A DNA stretch of 58,239 bases from positions 1 to 58,239 of the forward strand of contig JAILIE010000039.1 in assembly GCA_024695415.1 (NCBI GenBank). The letters are read 5' to 3'. The position numbers and the translations under genes are program-made. Positions within the stretch are counted from its first letter, which is position 1. Every line of letters begins with the position of its first letter. The notes below the pieces were generated by a model, which was not told where the DNA came from, searched no databases, and saw only the letters and a program-made list of their open reading frames with translations. Positions 36,729-43,945 of the stretch are shown here, one piece after another. The DNA is from Clostridiales bacterium. GTDB taxonomy: Bacteria; Bacillota; Clostridia; Christensenellales; Aristaeellaceae.

Positions 36729-37127
36729 ATGGCACTGTACAGTGAAAAAGTGATGGATCATTTCCTGCATCCCCGGAACGTCGGGGTGATCGAGGACGCG
36801 AACGCGATCGGAGAGGTCGGCAACGCGAAGTGCGGGGACATTATGAAGATGTACCTGAAGATTGAGGACGATATCGTTCAGGACGTGAAATTCGAAACCT
36901 TCGGATGCGGCAGCGCGATCGCCTCCAGTTCCATGGCGACGGAGATGATCAAGGGGAAGCCGCTTTCCGAGGTAAAGAACCTGACCAACAAGGCGGTGAC
37001 GGAAGCGCTGGACGGGCTTCCCGCCCATAAGATCCACTGTTCGGTCCTGGCGGAGGAAGCGATCCAGTCCGCGCTGGAGGATTACCGCCGCCGGCAGGAA
37101 AACGGGGAATCCGCCAAAAAACAGTGA
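36729..37127 (+). CDS. iscU: Fe-S cluster scaffold protein (IscU/NifU N-terminal type)
   Basis: 132 residues. It receives sulfur from IscS and builds a 2Fe-2S cluster for transfer to client proteins. Three cluster cysteines are present in GNAKCGDIMKMYLK, TFGCGSAIASSS and HCSVLAEEAI, and GNAKCGD keeps the conserved Asp. ATG 36729 has GGGAGG upstream. It is the last gene of the iscS-iscU operon; the metY promoter lies just after its stop. Confidence 0.95.
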   Translation: MALYSEKVMDHFLHPRNVGVIEDANAIGEVGNAKCGDIMKMYLKIEDDIVQDVKFETFGCGSAIASSSMATEMIKGKPLSEVKNLTNKAVTEALDGLPAHKIHCSVLAEEAIQSALEDYRRRQENGESAKKQ

Positions 37128-37143
37128 AGATACAAATAACCTA

Positions 37144-37172
37144 TTGACATAGTAGGCCAATGATGATACGAT
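37144..37172 (+). promoter_or_regulatory. Promoter of the metY leader
   Basis: TTGACA (37144-37149), a 17-base spacer and TACGAT (37167-37172). An imperfect dyad CCTA-N9-TAGG (37141-37157) overlaps the -35. The extension ACCTATTGACAT (37139-37150) is shared with the iscS promoter. Confidence 0.75.
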
Positions 37173-37221
37173 ACCGCCAGGTTCCGGGGGAACCACACGA
37201 CAAGAGAAGGGAGGCGCGAAC

Positions 37222-37329
37222 ATGTTCACCGCAGAGAAGAAGCAGATGTGTCGAATGCTGAACTCCCGGGCAGGAAAGATGGCCGGGGCGCCGGCATGCG
37301 AGTGTTTGCGCCTGAATATACCGCGGTAA
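37222..37329 (+). CDS. Leader peptide of the metY attenuator (35 codons)
   Basis: A short frame with an excellent ribosome site (GGGAGG at 37209-37214, seven bases before ATG) inside the leader. It encodes 35 residues starting MFTAEKKQMCRML, with Cys at 10, 26 and 28 (C-E-C, codons at 37297-37305) and Met at 1, 9, 12 and 20. It ends TAA 37327-37329. An 11-base piece of it (37263-37273) is the exact reverse complement of the first arm of the terminator at 37351-37381. It probably works in cis as a sensor of charged Cys-tRNA (or of Met) by ribosome stalling. I do not recognise the peptide family. Confidence 0.7.
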   Translation: MFTAEKKQMCRMLNSRAGKMAGAPACECLRLNIPR

Positions 37330-37348
37330 TCCGGTAAACTGAGCCATT

Positions 37349-37381
37349 CTGCCCGGGAGCGTAAAAGCTGCCGGGCTTTTT
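37349..37381 (+). terminator. Attenuator terminator ahead of metY
   Basis: GCCCGG-G-AGC (37351-37360), loop GTAAAA, GCT-G-CCGGGC (37367-37376), then TTTTT (37377-37381). It lies 64 bases before metY, between promoter and gene, so it must be bypassed for expression. CTGCCCGGGAG (37349-37359) can instead pair with CTCCCGGGCAG (37263-37273) in the leader frame, an antiterminator. CCCGG (37265-37269) may alternatively pair with CCGGG (37283-37287). Confidence 0.8.
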
Positions 37382-37444
37382 CTGTCCGGTGCCGACGGGT
37401 GAAACGATCAGAATATCAAACGAAAAGAAAGAAGGAGCAAAACC

Positions 37445-38734
37445 ATGAGTAATTACAAATTTGAAACCCTGCAGCTTCATGTCGGACAGGAACAGCCGGA
37501 TCCCGCGACGGACGCCCGAGCGGTGCCGATTTACCAGACCACTTCCTATGTTTTCCGGAACAGCCGGCACGCCGCTGACCGCTTCGGTCTGGCGGATCCC
37601 GGCAACATCTACGGCCGGCTGACCAACAGCACCCAGGACGTGCTGGAAAAACGCGTGGCGGCCCTGGAGGGCGGCACCGCGGCGCTGGCCGTGGCCTCCG
37701 GCGCGGCGGCCATCACCTATACAATTGAGGCGCTGGCCGCGAACGGCGGGCACATCGTAGCACAGAAGACGATCTACGGCGGCAGCTTCAACCTGCTGGA
37801 GCATACGCTTCCGCAATACGGCGTGGAAACCACCTTTGTGGACGCGCACAACCTGGCGGAGGTTGAAGGCGCGATCAAAGAGAATACACGGGCGATCTAC
37901 CTGGAAACCCTCGGCAACCCGAACAGCGATATCCCGGATATCGACGCGATCGCGAAAATTGCCCACAGACACGGCCTGCCGCTGGTGATTGACAACACCT
38001 TCGGAACGCCTTACTGGATCCGTCCGATCGAGCACGGGGCGGATATCGTGGTGCATTCCGCGACCAAGTTCCTCGGCGGCCACGGCACGACGCTGGGCGG
38101 CGTGATTGTGGAAGCCGGGAAGTTCGACTGGAAGGCGAGCGGGAAGTATCCGGGCATCGCCGCGCCGAACCCGAGCTATCACGGAGTCTCCTTCTATGAC
38201 GTCGTGGGCCCCGCCGCCTTCGTGACCTACATTCGGGCAATCCTGCTGCGGGATACCGGCGCGTCCATCTCCCCGTTCAACGCGTTCCTGCTGCTGCAGG
38301 GCGTGGAGACGCTCTCCCTCCGGCTCGACCGGCACGCGGAGAACACGGCGAAGGTGGTGGAATACCTGCGGAATCATCCGCTGGTGGAGAAGGTGAACCA
38401 TCCCTCCCTGCCGGACCATCCGGACCACGCGGTATACCAGCGGTATTTCCCGAACGGCGGGGCGTCCATCTTCACCTTTGAGATCAAAGGCGGACAGAAG
38501 GAAGCCTGGGCGTTCATCGACCACCTGCAGATTTTCTCCCTGCTGGCCAACGTGGCGGACGTGAAGAGCCTGGTGATCCATCCGGCGTCCACGACCCATT
38601 CCCAGCTGTCCGCGGAGGAACTGGAGGACCAGGGTATCCGGCCCAACACCATCCGCCTGTCCATCGGCACCGAGCATATCGACGACATCCTGGCCGACCT
38701 GGAAGCCGGATTCGACGCGGTTCGGAAGCTGTAA
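37445..38734 (+). CDS. metY: O-acetylhomoserine sulfhydrylase (MetY type)
   Basis: 429 residues. A PLP enzyme of the Cys/Met metabolism family that makes homocysteine (or, with O-acetylserine, cysteine) from sulfide. Seen: [31 protein letters not shown] at the start, [41 protein letters not shown] with PLP Lys208, and the C-terminal [15 protein letters not shown]. These are typical of the long MetY subgroup rather than MetB/MetC. ATG 37445 has AAGGAG upstream. It is expressed from a leader with attenuator and lies directly after iscS-iscU, fitting a sulfur-amino-acid locus. Confidence 0.95.
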   Translation: MSNYKFETLQLHVGQEQPDPATDARAVPIYQTTSYVFRNSRHAADRFGLADPGNIYGRLTNSTQDVLEKRVAALEGGTAALAVASGAAAITYTIEALAANGGHIVAQKTIYGGSFNLLEHTLPQYGVETTFVDAHNLAEVEGAIKENTRAIYLETLGNPNSDIPDIDAIAKIAHRHGLPLVIDNTFGTPYWIRPIEHGADIVVHSATKFLGGHGTTLGGVIVEAGKFDWKASGKYPGIAAPNPSYHGVSFYDVVGPAAFVTYIRAILLRDTGASISPFNAFLLLQGVETLSLRLDRHAENTAKVVEYLRNHPLVEKVNHPSLPDHPDHAVYQRYFPNGGASIFTFEIKGGQKEAWAFIDHLQIFSLLANVADVKSLVIHPASTTHSQLSAEELEDQGIRPNTIRLSIGTEHIDDILADLEAGFDAVRKL

Positions 38735-38747
38735 GCAGAAGCATGCG

Positions 38748-38783
38748 AAAACGGCGCCCGGCTTCAGGTCCGGGCGCCGTTTT
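38748..38783. terminator. Bidirectional terminator between metY and the MalY-like gene
   Basis: AAAACGGCGCCCGG (38748-38761), loop CTTCAGGT, CCGGGCGCCGTTTT (38770-38783): a perfect 14-base stem with A-run and T-run on both sides. It serves both convergent genes. Confidence 0.9.
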
Positions 38784-38795
38784 CCGTGGTTCCGG

Positions 38796-39965
38796 TCACG
38801 CGCTTCGCCACTGTTCCAGGCCGCGGCGAAGCCGATCCAGCCCATCTTCCAGCACGCTCCGGGGACAGGCGACGTTCAGGCGCAGGAAGCGGTTTCCGAT
38901 TCCACCGTACATATCGCCGGCGGAGACGAACAAACCCGTCTTTTCCCGGATGAACCGCTGCAGGGCCCTGGAATCCGCCGTATACCGGCTGACATCCAGC
39001 CACATCAGGTAGGTGGCGTCCTGGGGAACGGCGCAGACGTCCGGCAGTTCATTCCGGACAAAGGCGTAAACCGCCTGTTTGTTTCCTTCCACATAGTCCC
39101 GCAGGGCGGAGAGCCACTCCCAGCCCTCGTCGGAGAAGGCCGCCAGCGTCGCGTCCACGGCGAACGCGTTCGGCTCCGCCACCTCGTCCGTGTTCAGCGC
39201 GCGGTCCATGCGCTGCCGGAGCCCTTCTTCCGGTACAAAAACCGCGGCGGAATTGATTCCCGCGATATTGAAGGCCTTGGTCGGCGCCAGGGCGGTAATG
39301 CTGTTCATCCGGCAGGTTTCGTCCACCGAGGCGAAGGGAACGTACGCCCGGCCGGGCGCGGTCAGGTCGCAGTGGATCTCGTCGGAGAAGACCAGCACGT
39401 GGTGCTTCCGGCACAGGCTGCCGAGGCGTGCCAGTTCCTCCCGGCTCCAGATCCTTCCCGCCGGATTCTGCGGGTTGCACAGGATCATCATCGTGGTGAG
39501 CGGATCGGAGAGCTTCGTCTCCAGGTCCTCAAAGTCCATGCGGAATTTCCCGTTCTCATAAATCAGCGGATTTTCCAGCACGCGGCGGCCGTTGTTGATG
39601 ATGGAATTGAAAAAGATGTTGTATACCGGTGTCTGGATGACGATTTTCTCAGCGGGCGTGGTGAATTTGCGCACGGCCGTGGAAAGGGCGGGGATGACGC
39701 CGGTGACGAAGATCAGTTCCTCATCGCGGATTTCCAGGCCGTGATGTTCTCCCCACCACCGCCGGTAGGCGCCGTACCACGCATCCGGAAGAATCCCGTA
39801 GCCGAAAACACCGTGGGCCGCCCGCTTCTCAATCGCCCGGCGGATACACGGGGCGGCCGGGAAATCCATGTCCGCCACCCACATCGGCAGCTCGTTTTCC
39901 GCCACGTCCCATTTCAGCGAACCGGTTCCGCGCCGGTCGGTGATATCGTCAAAACGAAAATCCAT
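38796..39965 (-). CDS. MalY/PatB-type PLP aminotransferase or C-S lyase
   Basis: 389 residues, class I/II aminotransferase fold of the MalY/PatB subgroup, whose members cleave cystathionine (beta C-S lyase). Seen: WVADMDFPAAPCIRRAI near the N-terminus, GVIPALSTAVRKF, LCNPQNPAGRIWSREEL, SDEIHCDL, and ALAPTKAFNIAG with PLP Lys230. ATG 39965 has AGAGG upstream. It is 13 bases behind the DUF3737 gene and probably co-transcribed from the MerR-type promoter at 40883-40913. Chemistry (C-S lyase versus aminotransferase) cannot be decided from sequence, although the sulfur setting favours C-S lyase. Confidence 0.88.
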   Translation of the reverse strand: MDFRFDDITDRRGTGSLKWDVAENELPMWVADMDFPAAPCIRRAIEKRAAHGVFGYGILPDAWYGAYRRWWGEHHGLEIRDEELIFVTGVIPALSTAVRKFTTPAEKIVIQTPVYNIFFNSIINNGRRVLENPLIYENGKFRMDFEDLETKLSDPLTTMMILCNPQNPAGRIWSREELARLGSLCRKHHVLVFSDEIHCDLTAPGRAYVPFASVDETCRMNSITALAPTKAFNIAGINSAAVFVPEEGLRQRMDRALNTDEVAEPNAFAVDATLAAFSDEGWEWLSALRDYVEGNKQAVYAFVRNELPDVCAVPQDATYLMWLDVSRYTADSRALQRFIREKTGLFVSAGDMYGGIGNRFLRLNVACPRSVLEDGLDRLRRGLEQWRSA

Positions 39966-39978
39966 TGTCCGAACCTCT

Positions 39979-40851
39979 TTACCATAAAGTGTCGGGGCTG
40001 TCCAGCGTCTCCCGGATATCATCGCAGACGATCTTCGTCAGCTCCGGATTGATCCGGTCCTTCTGGATCACCAGGTGATTGATCCGGTCCGCCCGGATGG
40101 TGCCCTTTCCGGGATTGAAAACGCTGTCCACCGTGCCGCGGATATCCGCGTCCACATCGGCATACTCGAAGGCGAGCGTCGTATTGATCAGCCGGCAGTT
40201 TTTCATCACCAGGTTGTCCACATAGCACATGCCCTGCAGGCTTTCAATGGTACAGTCGACCAGCGTCAGGTTCTTCGCGTTCCAGCCCAGGTATTCGCCC
40301 GTGACAAAGGAGTTCCGGACGACGACGTTCTCCGTGTTCCAGAAGGCGTCCTTGCTGGCCAGGTGGGAATTGCTGATTTCCACGTTTACGGCGCCGTCAA
40401 AGCTGTAATCGCCGATCAGGTCCAGGTCGTCCACCACCATGTCGCGGCAGTTCATGGCGAAATATGGCCCCTTGGCCTTCACATGGGAAAGGCGGACCTG
40501 GCTGCAGTTCCACAGCGTTTCCAGCGCGTTGGACAGCATGACGTTGTCCAGGGTGATGTCATGGCAGCGGCGGAAATTCTTGGGCCCTTCCACAATGGAA
40601 TTGCTCATGGAGAAATGGTCGGTATACCAGACCCCGGCCCGGGCCATGTCAAAGAAGGTGACCTGGTCCAGGCGGATGTTTTTGCCGTACCAGAAGGGAT
40701 ATTTGTACCGGAAAAGGCTCTCGGAAACGGTCAGGTTCCGGCATTCCTTGGCCGGCGATTCACCGCTTTCAAACACGCAGCCCCTGATGACCGCGTCCTG
40801 AATCCCGAAAAGCGCCCTTTCCTCCGTGAACTTCACATCGTAGAATTCCAT
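39979..40851 (-). CDS. DUF3737-type right-handed repeat protein
   Basis: 290 residues, built of short repeating beta-helix-like turns (CRNLTVSESLF, KNIRLDQVTFF, CSQVRLSHVKAK, CRDMVVDDLDL, NVEISNSHLASK, NVVVRNSFV, NLTLVDCTIES). I recognise it as DUF3737; no biochemical activity is established to my knowledge. ATG 40851 (MEFYDVKFTEE) follows GGAGGAAACGGCC; a longer frame to 40941 would run through the promoter. It is the first gene of a two-gene operon with the MalY-like enzyme and sits behind a MerR-type promoter. Confidence 0.88.
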   Translation of the reverse strand: MEFYDVKFTEERALFGIQDAVIRGCVFESGESPAKECRNLTVSESLFRYKYPFWYGKNIRLDQVTFFDMARAGVWYTDHFSMSNSIVEGPKNFRRCHDITLDNVMLSNALETLWNCSQVRLSHVKAKGPYFAMNCRDMVVDDLDLIGDYSFDGAVNVEISNSHLASKDAFWNTENVVVRNSFVTGEYLGWNAKNLTLVDCTIESLQGMCYVDNLVMKNCRLINTTLAFEYADVDADIRGTVDSVFNPGKGTIRADRINHLVIQKDRINPELTKIVCDDIRETLDSPDTLW

Positions 40852-40882
40852 GGCCGTTTCCTCCGTTCGGATTGATGAATCC

Positions 40883-40913
40883 AGTATAAAGCTTAGAGTT
40901 GACTTTAAGTCAA
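40883..40913 (-). promoter_or_regulatory. MerR-type promoter of the DUF3737 operon
   Basis: On the minus strand, TTGACT (40908-40913) and TATACT (40883-40888) are 19 bases apart. The spacer carries the dyad CTTAGAGTT/GACTTTAAG (40892-40909 on the plus strand; seven of nine positions pair). It closely resembles the VOC promoter at 31715-31745, suggesting one MerR-family activator for both. The stop codon of the upstream 106-residue gene overlaps the -35 box. Confidence 0.7.
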
Positions 40914-41230
40914 GACCCATCGTCCTCCTCTTCATTTCCAAGGCGCGCTGTGCTGCTGAGCCAGGCGCTGTATCCGGCCTGCGCTTCCCGGCTTTCCTTT
41001 ACGGAACGCCAGGAGTCGATCTCGTCGCGGATCGCCAGCATTTCGTCCACGATCATCTCCAGGCTTTCCGGACGCGCCTGCGCCACCCAGGACGCCATCC
41101 GGCGGACGGCCTGCGGGCTTCCGAGCTGTTTCGCCAGCAGATCGGCCAGTTCCTCCGGCCAGCCCAGCAAATCCAGGGCGGAAGCCAGCCGGTCCCTTTC
41201 CCGGGACCAGGATCTCTGATTCGGCGTCAT
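40910..41230 (-). CDS. Small hypothetical protein
   Basis: 106 residues, mostly helical and charged, no membrane segment (SALDLLGWPEELADLLAKQL; ESLEMIVDEMLAIRDEIDSW). ATG 41230 has AAAGGGA upstream and an extended -10 promoter at 41298-41306. I do not recognise the family. The stop codon lies in the -35 box of the next operon, so read-through transcription could add to DUF3737 expression. Confidence 0.7.
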   Translation of the reverse strand: MTPNQRSWSRERDRLASALDLLGWPEELADLLAKQLGSPQAVRRMASWVAQARPESLEMIVDEMLAIRDEIDSWRSVKESREAQAGYSAWLSSTARLGNEEEDDGS

Positions 41231-41297
41231 CGGTTTTCCCTTTCATCCGGGAGCTCCCGGGACCGGACGGATCGCGGTGGTTGCTTTTCCTGATCCG

Positions 41298-41306
41298 ATT
41301 ATACCA
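41298..41306 (-). promoter_or_regulatory. Extended -10 promoter of the small gene 41230-40910
   Basis: TGGTATAAT on the minus strand, 68 bases before ATG 41230. No clear -35 box is seen. Confidence 0.5.
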
Positions 41307-41319
41307 GAAAAGCGCGAAG

Positions 41320-41338
41320 AAAAAAACCGGTGATCCGG
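41320..41338 (-). terminator. Short terminator after the BspA-like gene
   Basis: On the minus strand, CCGG, loop ATCA, CCGG and then seven T, just after the stop at 41340. The stem is short, so efficiency is doubtful. Confidence 0.4.
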
Positions 41339-41339
41339 A

Positions 41340-43229
41340 TTACCAGTCGTCCGACAGACGGCGGATGCCGCCCAGGAACGCTGTGCGCGGAATAAAGATG
41401 CCCTTTCCGAGGACCGGAACCGTGACAAAAAAGATTCCTCCGCGGCGCTGAATGGTCCACAGGAACGATCCGGGTTCGGCAGACCAGCCGAAGGACGCGT
41501 ACTGTCCGTCCCGGATGCCTTTGGCGAACATCCTGAAATCGGCAGGGCTGTACCCGATATCGCTGATGCGGAACCGGGCGGATTCGCCGTCCAGCACGAT
41601 TTTCACCGTTGCCCATCCGACGCCGTCAATCGCCCCGTTCACCCGGAAGAAATGCGTCAGTTCGCGGACCCGCTCCTCCCGGCTCAGCCGGTCGAAATAC
41701 TGCCAGATATTCGGCATCAGCGCCTCGCTGAAATTGTTCCCGGTGCCGTTGGCCGGATCGTCTGCCGACTCTTCCGCGGCGGAGCGGTCTCCCGGTCCGG
41801 GGACTCTCAGAACGGGTGTGTCTTCCTGACGTCCGGCATCGCCGCCTTTATCCCGGACAAAGTACCTGGTCTCCTGAAAAGCGTCTTCCTCTATGATTAC
41901 GCCTTCCGGCAGGCGCAGGAAGAGTCTGTCCATTTCTTCAATACAGAACTGGTTGCGGCCGAATGCCCGGCCTTCGATTCGGCGGACCGAATCGGGTACA
42001 TAGAATGCGCTTGCGGATTTGAAGCCCTCAAACGCGCAAGGACCGATGCGGGTGACCGGCCTGCCGTCTATGCTGCCCGGAAGGATGACTGTGGTATAGC
42101 GCGCGGAACTGACCCGGCCGATCTCTCCTTTACAGCCCAGCAGCCGGAGGCCGCCGTTCTCCTCGTCCTCGTCCACGATCCATTTTCCGGTTCTTTCGGG
42201 TGCGGTGAAGGTAAACTTCCGGCCGTCCCTGTCCACGGATTCCAGATCCAGCATCAGCGCTATTTCAGCCGCCTGCGCGTCCCGGTCCGTCACGATCTGC
42301 CGGAGCGAAGCCGCATGCAGCAGGGAATACCATGAATAACGGACAAGGCTTCGGGGGAGATCCATCACCTCAAGGCTGCTGATCTGATACAGCGGATCAT
42401 CCGGCAGTTTTTGGGCTCCTTCCGGGACGGTCAGCGTTTTCATTCCAGGATCATAGTACGTTGGCGGATTATCGCTCACGACCAGCCCGGTTTTCCCGCC
42501 GGGACCGGTGAGCACGATGCGGCTGCAGTTCCTGAACGCATCGCCGCAGGGCATTTTCAGTCCCTCCGGGATCCGTATTGTTTCAAGTGCCGTGCAGTTT
42601 GTGAAGGCGTCGTCGCCGATGGTTTCCACACTGTCGCCGAGGGAGATTTCCCGGAGGGATGTGCAGCCGGAGAACGCCTTTGTCCATACAGCAACAAGGC
42701 TTTCCGGAAGCGTGATATGCTCAAGGCCGGAACAGCTCGCAAAGGCGCCGCCCTGGATGTACTTCAGGCTTTCGGGCAGGAGGGCTTCCTTCAGGGAAAC
42801 GCAGCCCGAAAAGACTTCCGGCTCCAGGCTGATAAGCCCCTCCGGCAGCCGGACGAACTCCAGGTGTGCTGCGTCCCGGAAAGCCTGCGTTTCAATTGTT
42901 TTTACCTGGTCCGGGATTCGGACGTGCTCCAGGGGCGTACCGGCAAAAGCGAACTCTCCGATTTCTTTCAGGCTTTCGGGCAGGGAAACGGTCCGGATTC
43001 CGCTCCGGTAAAAAGCCCGCCGGCAGATGTTCCAGACCCCTTCGGGCAGAATGACGGACGTTACATGGGTGCAGAGGGCAAATGCTTCCGGGGCGATACA
43101 ATCCACGCCTTCCGGAACTCTGACCGCTCCGCCGGGGCCTTCATATGAATACAGACCCCCGCGGCCGTCTGTATAAAAGAGATGTTCACCATCGCGCAGA
43201 ATATCCTGTGAATAAGGACTGTAATCCAT
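41340..43229 (-). CDS. BspA-like leucine-rich repeat protein
   Basis: 629 residues. About nine LRR_5-type repeats of roughly 23 residues at about 35-230 (for example HVTSVILPEGVWNICRRAFY, SLREISLGDSVETIGDDAF), a second short block near 265-320 and 375-420, an acidic linker near 455-500, and a C-terminal region of about 125 residues (MPNIWQYFDRLSREERVREL onward) that I do not recognise. ATG 43229 follows AAAGGAG. BspA-like proteins are often secreted and bind host or protein targets, but no signal peptide, cell-wall anchor or membrane segment is seen here, so it appears intracellular. It is a single gene with divergent neighbours. Confidence 0.85.
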   Translation of the reverse strand: MDYSPYSQDILRDGEHLFYTDGRGGLYSYEGPGGAVRVPEGVDCIAPEAFALCTHVTSVILPEGVWNICRRAFYRSGIRTVSLPESLKEIGEFAFAGTPLEHVRIPDQVKTIETQAFRDAAHLEFVRLPEGLISLEPEVFSGCVSLKEALLPESLKYIQGGAFASCSGLEHITLPESLVAVWTKAFSGCTSLREISLGDSVETIGDDAFTNCTALETIRIPEGLKMPCGDAFRNCSRIVLTGPGGKTGLVVSDNPPTYYDPGMKTLTVPEGAQKLPDDPLYQISSLEVMDLPRSLVRYSWYSLLHAASLRQIVTDRDAQAAEIALMLDLESVDRDGRKFTFTAPERTGKWIVDEDEENGGLRLLGCKGEIGRVSSARYTTVILPGSIDGRPVTRIGPCAFEGFKSASAFYVPDSVRRIEGRAFGRNQFCIEEMDRLFLRLPEGVIIEEDAFQETRYFVRDKGGDAGRQEDTPVLRVPGPGDRSAAEESADDPANGTGNNFSEALMPNIWQYFDRLSREERVRELTHFFRVNGAIDGVGWATVKIVLDGESARFRISDIGYSPADFRMFAKGIRDGQYASFGWSAEPGSFLWTIQRRGGIFFVTVPVLGKGIFIPRTAFLGGIRRLSDDW

Positions 43230-43387
43230 GTTCTGTTCTCCTTTGTTCCGCCCGGGTGAAAGCAGCGTTCTGTATGCCTATTGTATGATCATCCTGTCCC
43301 TGCGGTCAAGCGTCAATGACAGGGTCTTGAAAAAACGCGGGAAACATATTAGCATTCATCCTGAAGAAATGAAGGGGAGGCGTCCGG

Positions 43388-43903
43388 ATGCGGATAGAGA
43401 CAGAAAGGCTGGTTATTACGGAGTTTACGCCGGATATGGCGCAGGCCGTCCACGAAAACTCGCTGGACGGGGATAACCGGCGGTTTGTGCCGGATGAAGT
43501 TTTTGAGACCGTGGAGGACGCGCGGGAAACCGTCAGCTTCCTGATGTCGCAGTACGGCGGGACCGAAGGCCCCCTGGCCTATCCCGTGCTGACAAAGGCC
43601 GGTGAAAACATCGGCTATGTCCAGATGGTTCCGCTCGGAGGCGGTACCTGGGAAATCGGATACCATATCGCGAAAAGGCATACCGGGAAAGGGTACGCCA
43701 CGGAAGCGGTCCGGGCTTTCCTGCCGGTTATGGCGGAGGCCGTCGGGATCGGAGAGGTCCAGGGCATCTGCCTGAAGGAGAACGAAGCGTCCCGCCGCGT
43801 CCTGCTTAAATGCGGGTTTGTACCGGCTTTTGAAGGCGTCGGCGACTACCAGGGACAGAAGCGGGAAGTATTCAGGGGAGTCTGGAAAAGGAATAATGGC
43901 TGA
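43388..43903 (+). CDS. GNAT-family N-acetyltransferase (RimJ/RimL-like)
   Basis: 171 residues. It transfers an acetyl group from acetyl-CoA to an amine. Seen: ETERLVITEFTPDMA at the start and the acetyl-CoA loop HIAKRHTGKGYATEAV (R/Q-x-x-G-x-G/A type). RimJ/RimL-like N-terminal or antibiotic acetyltransferases are the nearest comparison; the acceptor is unknown. ATG 43388 has GGGGAGG upstream. It converges with the PEP-domain gene, with a terminator between. Confidence 0.88.
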   Translation: MRIETERLVITEFTPDMAQAVHENSLDGDNRRFVPDEVFETVEDARETVSFLMSQYGGTEGPLAYPVLTKAGENIGYVQMVPLGGGTWEIGYHIAKRHTGKGYATEAVRAFLPVMAEAVGIGEVQGICLKENEASRRVLLKCGFVPAFEGVGDYQGQKREVFRGVWKRNNG

Positions 43904-43924
43904 CCGGTTTCCGGCAGCGGACCA

Positions 43925-43945
43925 CCGCCCTCAGGGGCGGTTTTT
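43925..43945 (+). terminator. Terminator of the GNAT gene
   Basis: CCGCCC, loop TCAG, GGGCGG and TTTTT, 22 bases after the GNAT stop. It overlaps the 3' end of the convergent gene. Confidence 0.75.

Noticed and set aside
37160-37440. SAM riboswitch or T-box ahead of metY
   Set aside because: I could not find the SAM-I core or the T-box sequence; the leader frame with complementary arms explains the terminator better.
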